DNA of 64,000 bases. It comes from Alphaproteobacteria bacterium UBA1301 (GTDB lineage Bacteria; Pseudomonadota; Alphaproteobacteria; Micropepsales; Micropepsaceae). Below the pieces are notes generated by a model, which saw only the letters and a list, made by a program, of their open reading frames with translations, searched no databases and was not told where the DNA came from. A program made the translations under genes and the position numbers. This document shows positions 26,351 through 34,902 of the stretch, one piece after another. The DNA lies in the NCBI GenBank assembly GCA_002307725.1, contig DBUB01000010.1, forward strand, positions 620,001-684,000. The letters are read 5' to 3'. The stretch's first letter is position 1. Each line of letters opens with the position of its first letter.

Positions 26351-26887
26351 ATGAGCTACACGGGTCCGATACCACTAACCCCGGAAGAGCAGACGCTTTT
26401 CGACAAGATCATCTTTCCTCCAGATGACCATGATGACTGGCTGGCAAACGCGGCCGTCGTTCCACGTCTCATGAAGCTAATGCTGACACGCGGTGCAATC
26501 CCAGAACACCGGCTCGAATACTTCAACAATCCCGAGTACCGCACCGGCCGGATGAAAGGTTCACGGCGCGACATATTTGAGCGGAATGGAACCAAGGGAC
26601 TGGCAATTTTCGAGCACGCAAATTTCCTCAAATACCTTCGTTACTTCGTGCTCGGCGTGGAAATGCCTGAGAAAGTCATCGACGAGTTTCGGCATGAAGT
26701 CGAGCGCGTCTCGCCAGTGTCGGGGGGCGACATGGAAGACCTTATCCCGCTCGCGCGGCGCCTCATAAGAGGGCACCGAATTGAAATCCACGAAGCCTCG
26801 GACAATTTCTTCAAGCTATGTTTGGATTGTGGAGTTTCGCTCATTTGGGCGGCACATTTGCGCGAAGCAATCAAAAAGATGCATTGA
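26351..26887 (+). CDS. Satellite cargo protein, unknown
   Basis: 178 aa, transcribed opposite to every other gene of the element and placed next to attL, the usual cargo position of satellites. ATG with aggcgg upstream. The sequence is mixed helical and basic in the middle (RTGRMKGSRRDIF), with an LKYLRYFVLG segment and two cysteines in LCLDCG near the end; no membrane segment or signal peptide. I recognise no family. Cargo in this position often interferes with competing phages, but nothing in the sequence proves that here. Confidence 0.7.
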   Translation: MSYTGPIPLTPEEQTLFDKIIFPPDDHDDWLANAAVVPRLMKLMLTRGAIPEHRLEYFNNPEYRTGRMKGSRRDIFERNGTKGLAIFEHANFLKYLRYFVLGVEMPEKVIDEFRHEVERVSPVSGGDMEDLIPLARRLIRGHRIEIHEASDNFFKLCLDCGVSLIWAAHLREAIKKMH

Positions 26888-26895
26888 GCCGAGTT

Positions 26896-27288
26896 TTAGC
26901 CCAAAACCCGCAACTCGATTCGCACGGGCACGTTACCGTCATAGACGGCCGCCGCCTGCGCAATGGCCTTTTCCGCATTGCGGAAGTTCACTTTGTCCGC
27001 CGTCGTCGGAATGACGGGATCATTCGGCGGAACGGTGCCGGGTGGATTCGTCGCTGTCTGAGCGCCAGGCCAGCCCTTCCGGCGCAATTCATCGGGCGAC
27101 AACAGGATCAAGTAATTGGTCTGCGAAACGCCTGCGATCAACTGTTGCGTCGTCAGTGTCTTGACGACGCCGCGCACGGTCACGCGCACATAGCTTTGCT
27201 TGGATGTGCCGACGACGCGGATCAACTGTACCGGCTCGCCGCGAAGCCGGATTTGTCGCTCAAGTCGTGCGGCCAGCCGGTTCTTCAT
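26896..27288 (-). CDS. Phage head-closure/neck-like protein
   Basis: 130 aa. An N-terminal beta-rich stretch (GEPVQLIRVVGT, then VRVTVRGVVK), the TTQQLIAGVSQTNYLILLSP block and a final VYDGNVPVRIELRVLG resemble neck or head-closure proteins that follow gp6-type connectors in HK97-like phages. The assignment rests on pattern memory and position. It is the last structural gene of the module; nothing tail-like follows. Its ATG overlaps the preceding stop codon. Confidence 0.5.
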   Translation of the reverse strand: MKNRLAARLERQIRLRGEPVQLIRVVGTSKQSYVRVTVRGVVKTLTTQQLIAGVSQTNYLILLSPDELRRKGWPGAQTATNPPGTVPPNDPVIPTTADKVNFRNAEKAIAQAAAVYDGNVPVRIELRVLG

Positions 27289-27692
27289 CGTGCGTCCAGA
27301 CGTACCGCGGCGAAGGTATTGGCATAGGTGCCGGTGCTCGTGATCTTGGCGCGCATCAGCGAACCAAGCACGCCATCAACGGCGGTATCGTCGCCAAGAG
27401 CGCCATCGCTAGGTGTCAATGCCGTTGTGCGCGGCGTGAGGCCGGACAGGTTCACAACTCGCGTGGCGCTCGCCGTCGTGAAGGCGAAGCAAGCAACGTC
27501 AATCCAAGTCTGCCCGCGGTCGAGAGACACCTGCACCCAGACCTTGCATGTGGTTCCACCGCTCGTGTAACCAAATTGGCATTCGATGGTCGCGGCCTGA
27601 ATGCCGGTCACGTCGATTGCCGTTTGGGCTTCCCCAGACAGGGCCGTTGTCAGGTTGCGATTTGCCAATGTGTACGAGCCGGGATTCAGCAT
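27285..27692 (-). CDS. Putative phage structural protein
   Basis: 135 aa, beta-rich, without hydrophobic helix. A segment with VWVQVSLDRGQTWIDVACF looks like a carbohydrate-binding or decoration-type beta-sandwich; function otherwise unknown. The ATG at 27692 follows the gp6-like gene by 1 bp, and its stop overlaps the next start by 4 bp, so it belongs to the head operon. It could be a capsid decoration or neck-associated protein. Confidence 0.55.
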   Translation of the reverse strand: MLNPGSYTLANRNLTTALSGEAQTAIDVTGIQAATIECQFGYTSGGTTCKVWVQVSLDRGQTWIDVACFAFTTASATRVVNLSGLTPRTTALTPSDGALGDDTAVDGVLGSLMRAKITSTGTYANTFAAVRLDAR

Positions 27693-27693
27693 G

Positions 27694-28281
27694 TCACGTA
27701 ATCCTGTAGTTGCGGAACGATGCGCAAAGGCCCGCGATTTCGGGTGGTAATGCGTCGCTGAAATAGGACGCATCACTTACGTCAGAGACGCTTTCGCTGC
27801 GCACGGCCGGGTCGCGGTCGGCGCCCAAGTAGTAGGACTTCACAAGCTGTACGCACGCTTGCGCCAACGCGGGCGGCGTGGCGCGGGGAAGATCGAATCC
27901 ACTCGAATAGGTGACGGCCACGACACGCGGCGGCCAATAGCACGGCCGATCATCCGAAAGGCGCGTGACGATGCCTTTCGCGAGGTCGCATTCGTAATCG
28001 GTGGGAACGAGGGTGTTGTCACCTTCGACGATGCTCGCGACTTCCGAAATGGGATAGCGGCTCAAGATCAATTCTTCGCAGAGGCGGTTGAGCCTAAATT
28101 GCTCTCGCACCGCTTCTTTCGCGAACACGCGCCGACAGTATCGGGCGATCACGTCGCTGGCGCGCGTGATGAATCCCGCAAGCGCGGCGTCGTCGGACTG
28201 ATCCGTGAGGCCCAGCGCGGTTCGGGCCGTGTTCACGTCAACCAAATCGAACTTGTCGGCCGGTGTGACGATGGTCAGCAT
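27694..28281 (-). CDS. Gp6-like head-tail connector
   Basis: 195 aa. The N-terminal LVDVNTARTALGLTD, the helix with IARYCRRVF and the ILSRYPISEV block are typical of HK97 gp6-family connector (adaptor) proteins, which form the ring below the portal. The C-terminal part is longer than in HK97 gp6. Lies 148 bp after the portal gene in the same direction. Confidence 0.8.
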   Translation of the reverse strand: MLTIVTPADKFDLVDVNTARTALGLTDQSDDAALAGFITRASDVIARYCRRVFAKEAVREQFRLNRLCEELILSRYPISEVASIVEGDNTLVPTDYECDLAKGIVTRLSDDRPCYWPPRVVAVTYSSGFDLPRATPPALAQACVQLVKSYYLGADRDPAVRSESVSDVSDASYFSDALPPEIAGLCASFRNYRIT

Positions 28282-28429
28282 TGCGCGTCCCTATGGTTGT
28301 GCCGACCAGCGCGGCTGGATCGGCCGCCGTCGGCTCACGGTGTTTTTCGGAATGCGAGTCCCGCGACACCATCCGTGTGGTCGCAGCCCTTCGGGAAAAG
28401 CCCTGAAAAAAAACCCAGGCAGGCCAGCC

Positions 28430-29665
28430 TTACGCATTCGCCGCTCCCGTGTCTTTGGGGGCGCCGGTTTGTTCCTGTTGCATATTGGCCGGTGCGAAAT
28501 ACTCGTTACCGGCAGGATCCGTGCGGGGGTTTTGTTTCTCGAATTGGCGCAGCTCGTTCGCGTTGTAGAGGCCGATTTCCCGCGCGATGCGATAGCTTTG
28601 GAAGCGCGCCAGCATGTCGCCCCTCAAAAGCAAATCCGTGTCGAACTCCACTTCGTAAGAAGCGCGCCCGGCTTCGCTGAAAAGCGACCGCTCGATAAGT
28701 TTTTCCCAGCGCACGAGCCAAGGCTGAATCGTGTGGGCATAGAACCAGCGGCCCAATTCCGTGACATTGGAATAGCTGCCGTTGGTCAGGTCGCCCAGGA
28801 CGGGAGGCGGCACGCGATAGATGCGGGCGATATTCTCGACGCCCAGGCGGCGGGATTCGAGCATCTGCGCATCTTCTGCGCTGACGCTAATCGCCTGCCA
28901 TTTCAGGCCCTCTTCGAGCACCGCAATTTTCCCGGCCTTATCGGAGCCCGCATACGTCTGCTCGAATGACTTGCGGAGCCGGGTCGCGGCTTCCTCGCCA
29001 ATTTCGCCCGGATGGGAAAGCACGCCGCTCAAGGCTGCGCCGTTGCGGAACATGGAAGCTGCAAAGCGTTCCGTTGCCGCTGCCGTGCCGAACGTCTCCC
29101 GGGCGCGGTGCAATCGGCTCTTGCCGACAATGCCGTCGTCGCTGCGGTCTTTGAGGTGCAGCATTTCATCGGGGAGCAATCGCCGCGTCCCGCCTTCCGG
29201 CATGGATACGTCATAGGCGACGCGGCGCGTGCCGGCGAAACGCACCACGCTTACCCAATCGGGATGGAACGGCACGAGCTGCACGGGTTGCCCGCCTGTG
29301 TCGCGGACAATCTCCGCATAGGAATTGCCCCGCAACAGACAATGCGCCGTCATCATTTCGATGAATTCGGGCGCGGTCTGATTTTCGTTCGGATCACCGG
29401 AAAAAAGGCGGGAGACCGGATGCGCTGGATCGGGGGAACGAATCCGATCTCCCGTGCGGCGGTAGCAGACGAGGGGTAGCGTCGCGACCGTTTCTGCAAT
29501 GATTTGAACGCAGGCAAAGACAGCCGACAGATTTTCGGCAATATGGGGTGAGACCGGCACACCCGCGTCGGTTTCAATTCCACCCGTGCGCATCAAGTCC
29601 CAACTCGACGGCGCCGGTGCGGAGCGGGTTTCGATGCCGAGGAAATTTCGCAGCCGGGTCAGCAT
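28430..29665 (-). CDS. HK97-family phage portal protein
   Basis: 411 aa. Conserved blocks of the portal family are clear: AVFACVQIIAETVATLPL, LLRGNSYAEIVRD, the MLHLKDRSDDGIVGKS region and ARIYRVPPPVLGDLTNGSYSN. The portal forms the dodecameric DNA channel at one vertex of the head. It overlaps the end of the protease gene by 7 bp, showing tight coupling. Full length and without disruption. Confidence 0.95.
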   Translation of the reverse strand: MLTRLRNFLGIETRSAPAPSSWDLMRTGGIETDAGVPVSPHIAENLSAVFACVQIIAETVATLPLVCYRRTGDRIRSPDPAHPVSRLFSGDPNENQTAPEFIEMMTAHCLLRGNSYAEIVRDTGGQPVQLVPFHPDWVSVVRFAGTRRVAYDVSMPEGGTRRLLPDEMLHLKDRSDDGIVGKSRLHRARETFGTAAATERFAASMFRNGAALSGVLSHPGEIGEEAATRLRKSFEQTYAGSDKAGKIAVLEEGLKWQAISVSAEDAQMLESRRLGVENIARIYRVPPPVLGDLTNGSYSNVTELGRWFYAHTIQPWLVRWEKLIERSLFSEAGRASYEVEFDTDLLLRGDMLARFQSYRIAREIGLYNANELRQFEKQNPRTDPAGNEYFAPANMQQEQTGAPKDTGAANA

Positions 29666-30216
29666 GTCGCCAGGAACCTTTGCAGCGCGCCGAGGCGGAA
29701 GGGATAGGCGCGCGCCAGGCTATCGAGCGCGCGGCGTGCGACGGTCGTGTCGAGATAGGCCGGGTTTGCCGTCACGGTGATTTCGTGCAAGTCCACGTCG
29801 GTCAGCGTGCGGACCATCTTCCCGCCATCCTCGCGCCAAGCGTCGCCGCCCTTCGGAACGGTGAAAGCGAACGAGGCGCCGCGAATATCGCCGCGTTCGA
29901 CGCTGACAAGCAGGTCGCGCGCGGTCGTTGTGTCCGGCACTTGAATATCGAATGCGAGGCCGCGCGAGTCTTGCGACAGGTACAGCGTCCCTGCGGAGCG
30001 CCGTCCGAGCACGAGTTGCGGCATGTGATGCACGAGCGCCAACGGGTCGCGGTCGGATGCCAGGGTGCGCGTGAATGCCCCAGCCCGGACGATTTCAGTA
30101 AAGCCGCCCAAGTCCTGAGACGGCTTATCGAACACCGCAGCATAGCCCACGAGCCGGGGCGTCTTACCGCCCGCGGCCCGTAGCTCAATCGTAGCGCGAC
30201 GTTCGATCACGTCCAC
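29659..30216 (-). CDS. HK97-family prohead protease
   Basis: 185 aa from GTG with ggag seven bases upstream; the frame continues 5' without a better start. The family blocks are LVGYAAVFDKPSQDLGGF, the RAGAFTRTL segment, the catalytic histidine in LALVHHMP, and RGASFAFT with the catalytic serine. The protease matures capsid subunits after prohead assembly. In HK97 the protease precedes the capsid gene; here it follows it. Confidence 0.92.
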   Translation of the reverse strand: MDVIERRATIELRAAGGKTPRLVGYAAVFDKPSQDLGGFTEIVRAGAFTRTLASDRDPLALVHHMPQLVLGRRSAGTLYLSQDSRGLAFDIQVPDTTTARDLLVSVERGDIRGASFAFTVPKGGDAWREDGGKMVRTLTDVDLHEITVTANPAYLDTTVARRALDSLARAYPFRLGALQRFLATC

Positions 30217-30229
30217 GGCACATCTCCGA

Positions 30230-31513
30230 TTAGACGGTGATGTCCGATTGGAAGACGAAGCTCGTTGCGTGCCGCACGGCAACGTCAACGTCTTTCATCG
30301 CCCGAATCAGAATGCGGCCCTTCAGATAGGCCGTGCTCTCGAATGGGTTGGCCAAAATATCGAGGCCGCCGGCCCACGAGGCGATCAATAGATTCGCCCA
30401 ATTGCCGAAGATGATCGTGCCCGCGACAGGCCCGGTCGGATTCCCGGCGAGGGCCGTGGTCGTGTAAGCGGGATAGCCGGCGAGGGCGTTCGGCCCTTCC
30501 ATAATCATCCGGCTATCGGTCGAAGCGGCGATCAAGGTTGACCGCAGTTTCTTCGCGACAAACGGATTCATCGCCCACCCGAGCGAACCGTCGAGGGCGT
30601 TCGCCGCGTCCACAAGGGACGGATAGGCGAGCACTTCCTCGTATGTCAGCGCCACGCCGCCGCCGCCAGCGGTAGCGCCCGCCGCGGTGATACCGATAGG
30701 GGTGTTGCCGGTGCCGGGTCCGACCATCGCTTGCGCGTCGATTGCTTGCGCGATTGTCGCCGCCAAATCATTGCGCACGATTTGCTCGATTGAGGGCGAA
30801 CTGTTGAGCATGGTCCGGCGCGAATAGCTCGTGACGCTGCCGACCGTCTTCGGCGTGAGATTCACGTCGTCAACCGTCAAATCGGTTTCCGAAAGCGAGC
30901 CATCTTCCTGAAGCCACTGTGCGGTTCCCGATCCGGTTTGGCGCGGGATGTCGATAGGCGTTCCGACCAAGCCGTCGAGATACGTCGCGCCCAAGCGCGC
31001 GCAAACCAGCTTGCTGCGCAGCAAGTCGATGAACAAGTCGGCACGGTGCGGGTTCGGGATAAGATCGGCCGCAGTCGAGCCGACCAACAGCGTGCGCTTA
31101 TCGACGTGGAAATATTGGTCCGGGACGGCGAAGCCCTCGAACTGCTTGCCGGATCGGCGCGCAACTTCCGTCGAAATTTCGCGCTCGAACCCGATGTCAA
31201 CATTGCCGCCTTCGTGTGTCGGCAACGTCGAACGGATGCACTTGACGACGCTGAAGTCGCGGGCGCGTTCCTCGAATTGGCCGTCACCAATATGGCCGTG
31301 AACGATTGCGGGCGCGCTGCGCTCGGCTTCCGCCAAGGTCTGAGCACGGGCAATCTTCTTGTCGAAGTCTGCGATTTTGGATTTCAGGCCGCTGAATTTC
31401 GCATCTTCGTCAGCGGTGAGGTCGCGCTTTTCGGTTTCGGCGGTGTCCGCCAGGGCGCGCATTTCCGCGACGGCAGCGGCGCGGGATTCCTGCAACTCAT
31501 GCAGCTTCGGCAT
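30230..31513 (-). CDS. HK97-fold major capsid protein
   Basis: 427 aa from an ATG with AAGGAG. The first ~100 residues are a charged coiled coil (the scaffolding delta domain), normally removed by the prohead protease. The core has the capsid blocks QTGSGTAQWLQEDGS, VGSVTSYSRRTMLNS and the C-terminal IIFGNWANLLIASW, followed by the final VDVAVRHATSF segment. An intact delta domain together with the adjacent protease implies that the element can build a full capsid of its own. Confidence 0.95.
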   Translation of the reverse strand: MPKLHELQESRAAAVAEMRALADTAETEKRDLTADEDAKFSGLKSKIADFDKKIARAQTLAEAERSAPAIVHGHIGDGQFEERARDFSVVKCIRSTLPTHEGGNVDIGFEREISTEVARRSGKQFEGFAVPDQYFHVDKRTLLVGSTAADLIPNPHRADLFIDLLRSKLVCARLGATYLDGLVGTPIDIPRQTGSGTAQWLQEDGSLSETDLTVDDVNLTPKTVGSVTSYSRRTMLNSSPSIEQIVRNDLAATIAQAIDAQAMVGPGTGNTPIGITAAGATAGGGGVALTYEEVLAYPSLVDAANALDGSLGWAMNPFVAKKLRSTLIAASTDSRMIMEGPNALAGYPAYTTTALAGNPTGPVAGTIIFGNWANLLIASWAGGLDILANPFESTAYLKGRILIRAMKDVDVAVRHATSFVFQSDITV

Positions 31514-31640
31514 GGAACGAAACTCCTTCGGGCGGCTTTCGCCGCGCTGGGCCGGACCGTCGTCACGACGGGCCATCGGGTAGGTCAGCATTATTGCCGA
31601 TTCGGCAGTCAGAAATCAAGCCCTTGTGTCATGTCAAGTC

Positions 31641-33260
31641 CTAAACCGCTATTAGGCCGCGAGTGAGGTAGATGCTCGGCTTCCTCGCGGGTGTCCGGCT
31701 GGCGAGGCCGATTGCCATCGCCGCCGCGACCAAGCCGTCGATTCGGCCCGTGCTCTTGTCCTTCACGAGCTTGCGGGAGCCGGCCGGGTCGCTGATCGTG
31801 ACGGCGTTGGCGACGCACATGGTCAGAACGGCATGGCCGGGGTGACGAAGCTGTCGCTGTAGAACCAGGGTTTCGATTGCATCAACTGCAGGCCCCATAT
31901 CGCGCCAGCCTTGGCCGTGTTCGATTAGGTTCAGCCGGATTCCCTCTTCGACAAGCAGGCGCTTCACTTCGTCCATGCGCCAGCGGTCGAAGGCGCAAGC
32001 CTCAACGTCGAAGTCGGACACGATTTGGCCCATGCGATGAACCACGAAGCTCTTGTCGATCGCGCGGCCCGGCGTCGTCTCGATTAATCCCTGCCGCGCC
32101 CATAGTTGATAGGGTGTGTGGTCCCGGCGCTCGGCTTCCTCGAGCGTGTCGTGCGGTGCCCAGAACCAGGCCAAGAGGTCGTGTGTCTCAGGAAAATAGG
32201 CGGCAAGCGCGGTCAAATCGGTGGTGCTCGATAGGTCCAATCCGAGGATGCAGCGCTTGCCGTGCAGTGCCGTCACGTCGATTTCAGCGCGGCACGCCTC
32301 CCAATCGATCCGATTGAGGAAGCGGGTTTCGGCGTCAATCGGTTGGTTCAAATACAATAGCCGGAAAGTCGGCTCGCGCGCCGGCAGACGCTTCGCCTGT
32401 TCGGCCGCGACGCGCATTTCGTCCAGGCTGCGGAAGTCGCCAAGGGCCGGATTGCAGGCAAACCATACCGCTTCGTCCCACGGGTCAGCGTCGTCGGGCG
32501 CCGCATAGATCACGGGCAGGAATGCCGGGTCTTCAATGTCACCCGACAAGATGCGCTCGCCATATGCGACAAGCTCGCTCAATACGTGGTTCGGGTCCGG
32601 GCTTTTCGTGCTGATTACCACGAGCAACGGTTCGGCACGGGCCGCGCCGCCCGTCGTCAGGGCGTCGTACAAGTCGCGGTTCGGCCATTGCGCCAGCTCA
32701 TCCATGACGGCAAACGACACGTTGAGGCCGTGCGCCTTGCGCGCATCGGACGAAAGCGCCTCGTAAATCGAGCCGGTTTCCACGTCCTCAAGGGTCTTGT
32801 TGTGCTCACGAATGATGATGCGTTCGGACAGCGCTTCGTCGGCGCGGACATAGGCGATCATCTCACGGAAGATCAAAGCCGCCTGTTTCCGGTCGCTCGC
32901 AGCGCTGAAAACCTGCCCGCGGGACTCGGCTTCCGGGCCGCAGAGGTGGGCGAGGGCGAGCGCGGCGGCGATTTGTGTCTTGCCATTCTTTCGCGGAACG
33001 GTGAGCAACACTTGCCGCTTGATACGCCGGCCGCTTTCGTCAACGGCGTAGATCGCCTCGATGATAGCTTTCTGCCAGTCCCGCAGGCGGAACGGCTGCC
33101 CGGCGAAGATGCCCGACGTGATCTTAAGGGACTCGATGAAAGCGATGACGCGCTGCGCCCGCGTGAGGCCCTTGCGCTGCCATGCCGGGCGCGCCCGCCG
33201 TTTCTTCTTGCCGTCCGCCGCTTTCTTGACGGGCTTGGCGCCGATGCCTCTCAGGCCCAT
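31641..33260 (-). CDS. Phage terminase large subunit
   Basis: 539 aa DNA-packaging motor. ATPase domain: Walker A VPRKNGKT (about residues 88-95) and Walker B with FAVMDE (183-188). The C-terminal nuclease domain begins at ILGLDLSSTTDLTAL with the first catalytic aspartate. Belongs to the Terminase_1 family that accompanies HK97-like heads. The N-terminal ~30 residues are strongly basic. No small terminase subunit is recognisable upstream; HNH is the next gene. Confidence 0.95.
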   Translation of the reverse strand: MGLRGIGAKPVKKAADGKKKRRARPAWQRKGLTRAQRVIAFIESLKITSGIFAGQPFRLRDWQKAIIEAIYAVDESGRRIKRQVLLTVPRKNGKTQIAAALALAHLCGPEAESRGQVFSAASDRKQAALIFREMIAYVRADEALSERIIIREHNKTLEDVETGSIYEALSSDARKAHGLNVSFAVMDELAQWPNRDLYDALTTGGAARAEPLLVVISTKSPDPNHVLSELVAYGERILSGDIEDPAFLPVIYAAPDDADPWDEAVWFACNPALGDFRSLDEMRVAAEQAKRLPAREPTFRLLYLNQPIDAETRFLNRIDWEACRAEIDVTALHGKRCILGLDLSSTTDLTALAAYFPETHDLLAWFWAPHDTLEEAERRDHTPYQLWARQGLIETTPGRAIDKSFVVHRMGQIVSDFDVEACAFDRWRMDEVKRLLVEEGIRLNLIEHGQGWRDMGPAVDAIETLVLQRQLRHPGHAVLTMCVANAVTISDPAGSRKLVKDKSTGRIDGLVAAAMAIGLASRTPARKPSIYLTRGLIAV

Positions 33261-33363
33261 GACGAAAAAAATCCCAAACTAAGTGTGTTCCTATGCCCCC
33301 ATGCGGTCCAATTTCCCCCGGCCGTAGCGACTGAACGCCCATGGCATTGATTGTGCTTGCTTT

Positions 33364-33678
33364 TCACGATTGCGCCTTGAACCAAGCATGAGACGGGTCG
33401 ATTGGCAAACCGTTCGCATCGCATCCCTTGACCACGAGCTTGCCGCCGTTGGCGCGCTCGCCATTGGCCCGCTCTTTGATGCTGTTGTCATGGGCGCGGC
33501 AGAGATGGCGCAGGTTCGCCAGCGTATCAGCGCCGCCATTGCGACGGCTCAGGACGTGGTCGACCACTTTGCCCTGCGCAGTGCAGCCCAATACCTCGCA
33601 GCGCCCGCGGGAGCGACGATGCACGGCGGCACAGAGGGCGCGCCAGAGCTTTGTCTTATAAAACGGATCACCGGGCAC
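33364..33678 (-). CDS. HNH endonuclease
   Basis: 104 aa. A zinc pair in GRCEVLGC, then VVDHVLSRRNGG and NLRHLCRAHDN give the complete HNH site (DH...N...H). Such small HNH proteins sit next to terminase genes in HK97-type phages and cf-PICIs and assist terminase in cos cleavage. It lies 103 bp upstream of terL with no room for a terS between them. Confidence 0.92.
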   Translation of the reverse strand: MPGDPFYKTKLWRALCAAVHRRSRGRCEVLGCTAQGKVVDHVLSRRNGGADTLANLRHLCRAHDNSIKERANGERANGGKLVVKGCDANGLPIDPSHAWFKAQS

Positions 33679-33837
33679 GTTCAGACTCCGTTTGCGGTTG
33701 AGGCGTCCTCGCTTCGCTCGGTCGAAGAAAAAGAGCTGCGGTGTGTTGGTGCGTTGTGCGGGTGCGGGCCCGCCGCTCCCTTTGGGCGCGGGCCGCGCAC
33801 GCTGACGCCATACCCCCTGGAACTACTGGTGTACCTG

Positions 33838-33968
33838 TGGTGATACCGTCAGAACGGGTGACGGGTTTCGTAGCGATACCGTAGAGGGGGGTATTGATGA
33901 TGCCCTGTATCATGTCGAAACCCGTACAGTATCGTGTCGAAACCCGTTCGGGTTTCCTGGTGATACCG
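33838..33968. repeat. Iteron-like repeat cluster, candidate replication origin of the satellite
   Basis: Two direct 19-bp repeats gtatc(a/g)tgtcgaaacccgt at 33907-33925 and 33929-33947, an inverted related copy at 33861-33879, and outer direct repeats tggtgataccg at 33838-33848 and 33958-33968. The cluster overlaps the 3' end of the winged-helix gene, so the repeats encode its last residues. Repeats next to a DNA-binding protein gene resemble iteron origins of satellites and plasmids; they could alternatively be operators. Confidence 0.55.
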
Positions 33969-34374
33969 CGTTCTGATTTTCGTCTTGCCATCGTGCGAAG
34001 TCCTTTGTTGCCATTTCCCCCGTCACGTCGTCTGCAAATTCGGTGAGCCGCCATTCCGTGGCGTGTCGGAGCTTGTGGTCGAAAGAGCCGCGCCTCACTT
34101 CGATGATGAACCCGCGTTCCTGAAGTCTCTTGAAGGCACGACAGGCCGTCATTTTGCTGACGTGCAGCGCATCGCTGATTTCGCGGACACTGCATGGGAT
34201 GCGCCCGTTATTGCTGCCCGGCCCCGCGTATCGGGCCGATAGCTCGATGTATGCGCATCTCGAAACCGCATCGAGCGAGCGCCAGGCCGGTGTGCGCATC
34301 ATCCAGTGGTGAAGCGCAACATACCGATCCTTGCCCATGCTGCGGCCGGTCCGATCCACCCGGCGTCCGCGCAT
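33910..34374 (-). CDS. Winged-helix DNA-binding protein, candidate replication initiator/regulator
   Basis: 154 aa. The ATG at 34374 has GAGGG seven bases upstream. Residues ~25-60 hold a conserved block (MMRTPAWRSLDAVSRCAYIEL). A helix-turn-helix follows (VREISDALHVSKMTACRAFKRLQERGFI) with a basic wing, then an ATEWRLT segment. Proteins with this plan are common in alphaproteobacterial phages and are annotated only as HTH proteins. Iteron-like repeats at its 3' end suggest that it recognises them as a Rep-like protein. Starts 3 bp after the 64-aa ORF. Confidence 0.72.
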   Translation of the reverse strand: MRGRRVDRTGRSMGKDRYVALHHWMMRTPAWRSLDAVSRCAYIELSARYAGPGSNNGRIPCSVREISDALHVSKMTACRAFKRLQERGFIIEVRRGSFDHKLRHATEWRLTEFADDVTGEMATKDFARWQDENQNAVSPGNPNGFRHDTVRVST

Positions 34375-34377
34375 CGG

Positions 34378-34572
34378 TTAGCCCTCGCATTCACGACAAG
34401 GAAACATCCGCACCGCAAGGGCCGCGATTGCTGCCGATTGTGTGTTGAACAGCCCTAACCGGGTGCCGCCTGCCGTGGTGGCGTCGTAGCCGTTGTGGCG
34501 CGGGGTCACGAAGCCGACGAAGCGGTCAAGGTGATACACGGCCTCAGGTGCCAGCGGTTCGCGGCGGATCAT
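34378..34572 (-). CDS. Small satellite protein, unknown
   Basis: 64 aa, starting in an ATGA overlap with the stop of the AlpA-like gene and ending 3 bp before the winged-helix gene. Two cysteines near the C-terminus (FPCREC) and no hydrophobic segment. No family recognised. The tight coupling on both sides is the evidence that it is translated. Confidence 0.6.
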   Translation of the reverse strand: MIRREPLAPEAVYHLDRFVGFVTPRHNGYDATTAGGTRLGLFNTQSAAIAALAVRMFPCRECEG

Positions 34573-34793
34573 TGCGCGGCCTCGCCGTCACGGGCAGCGG
34601 TGTCGACGCGAGCCGTCCCCCTGGTGGCCTCCCACGCCTCCAGATCGCCCAGCCGCCAGAAACGGCGGTTGTTAATTCGAATCGGCGCGGGAAATCCAAG
34701 AGCCTTGTCACGGGACCACCGCCAAAGGCTCATGTCGCTTACGCCGAAGCGGGCGCGCACGGCGGCAGCGGGGAGGTACGATTGTTGGTCCAT
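34569..34793 (-). CDS. AlpA-like excisionase/regulator
   Basis: 74 aa from an ATG preceded by AAGGAA. The helix-turn-helix with ARFGVSDMSLWRWSRD and the following FPAPIRINNRRFWRLGDLEAW is the full pattern of the AlpA (prophage CP4-57 regulatory) family. In P4-like satellites and Gram-negative PICIs, AlpA activates integrase/excision or the replication module on helper induction. Its place between the integrase and the winged-helix gene matches that scheme. Confidence 0.88.
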   Translation of the reverse strand: MDQQSYLPAAAVRARFGVSDMSLWRWSRDKALGFPAPIRINNRRFWRLGDLEAWEATRGTARVDTAARDGEAAQ

Positions 34794-34902
34794 TGCGCGT
34801 TCCTTCAAGTTATTTCGCGCTAGTGATAGGACCGTCGCCAAGGCGTAGCGCCGCAAAATGCGATGCAGAGTGCGGGCTTATTTCATGTGTTAGATCAAAG
34901 CT

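Noticed and set aside
26896..33678. Gene transfer agent head cluster
   Set aside because: Alphaproteobacterial GTAs have order terL-portal-protease-capsid followed by many tail genes and no integrase or att repeats; here the order differs, the tail is absent and att sites are present.
33668..33991. Minus-strand ORF covering the gap between the winged-helix and HNH genes
   Set aside because: Overlaps the winged-helix gene and the iterons in another frame, with low-complexity Arg/Thr-rich translation and no ribosome-binding site. Kept as unlikely.
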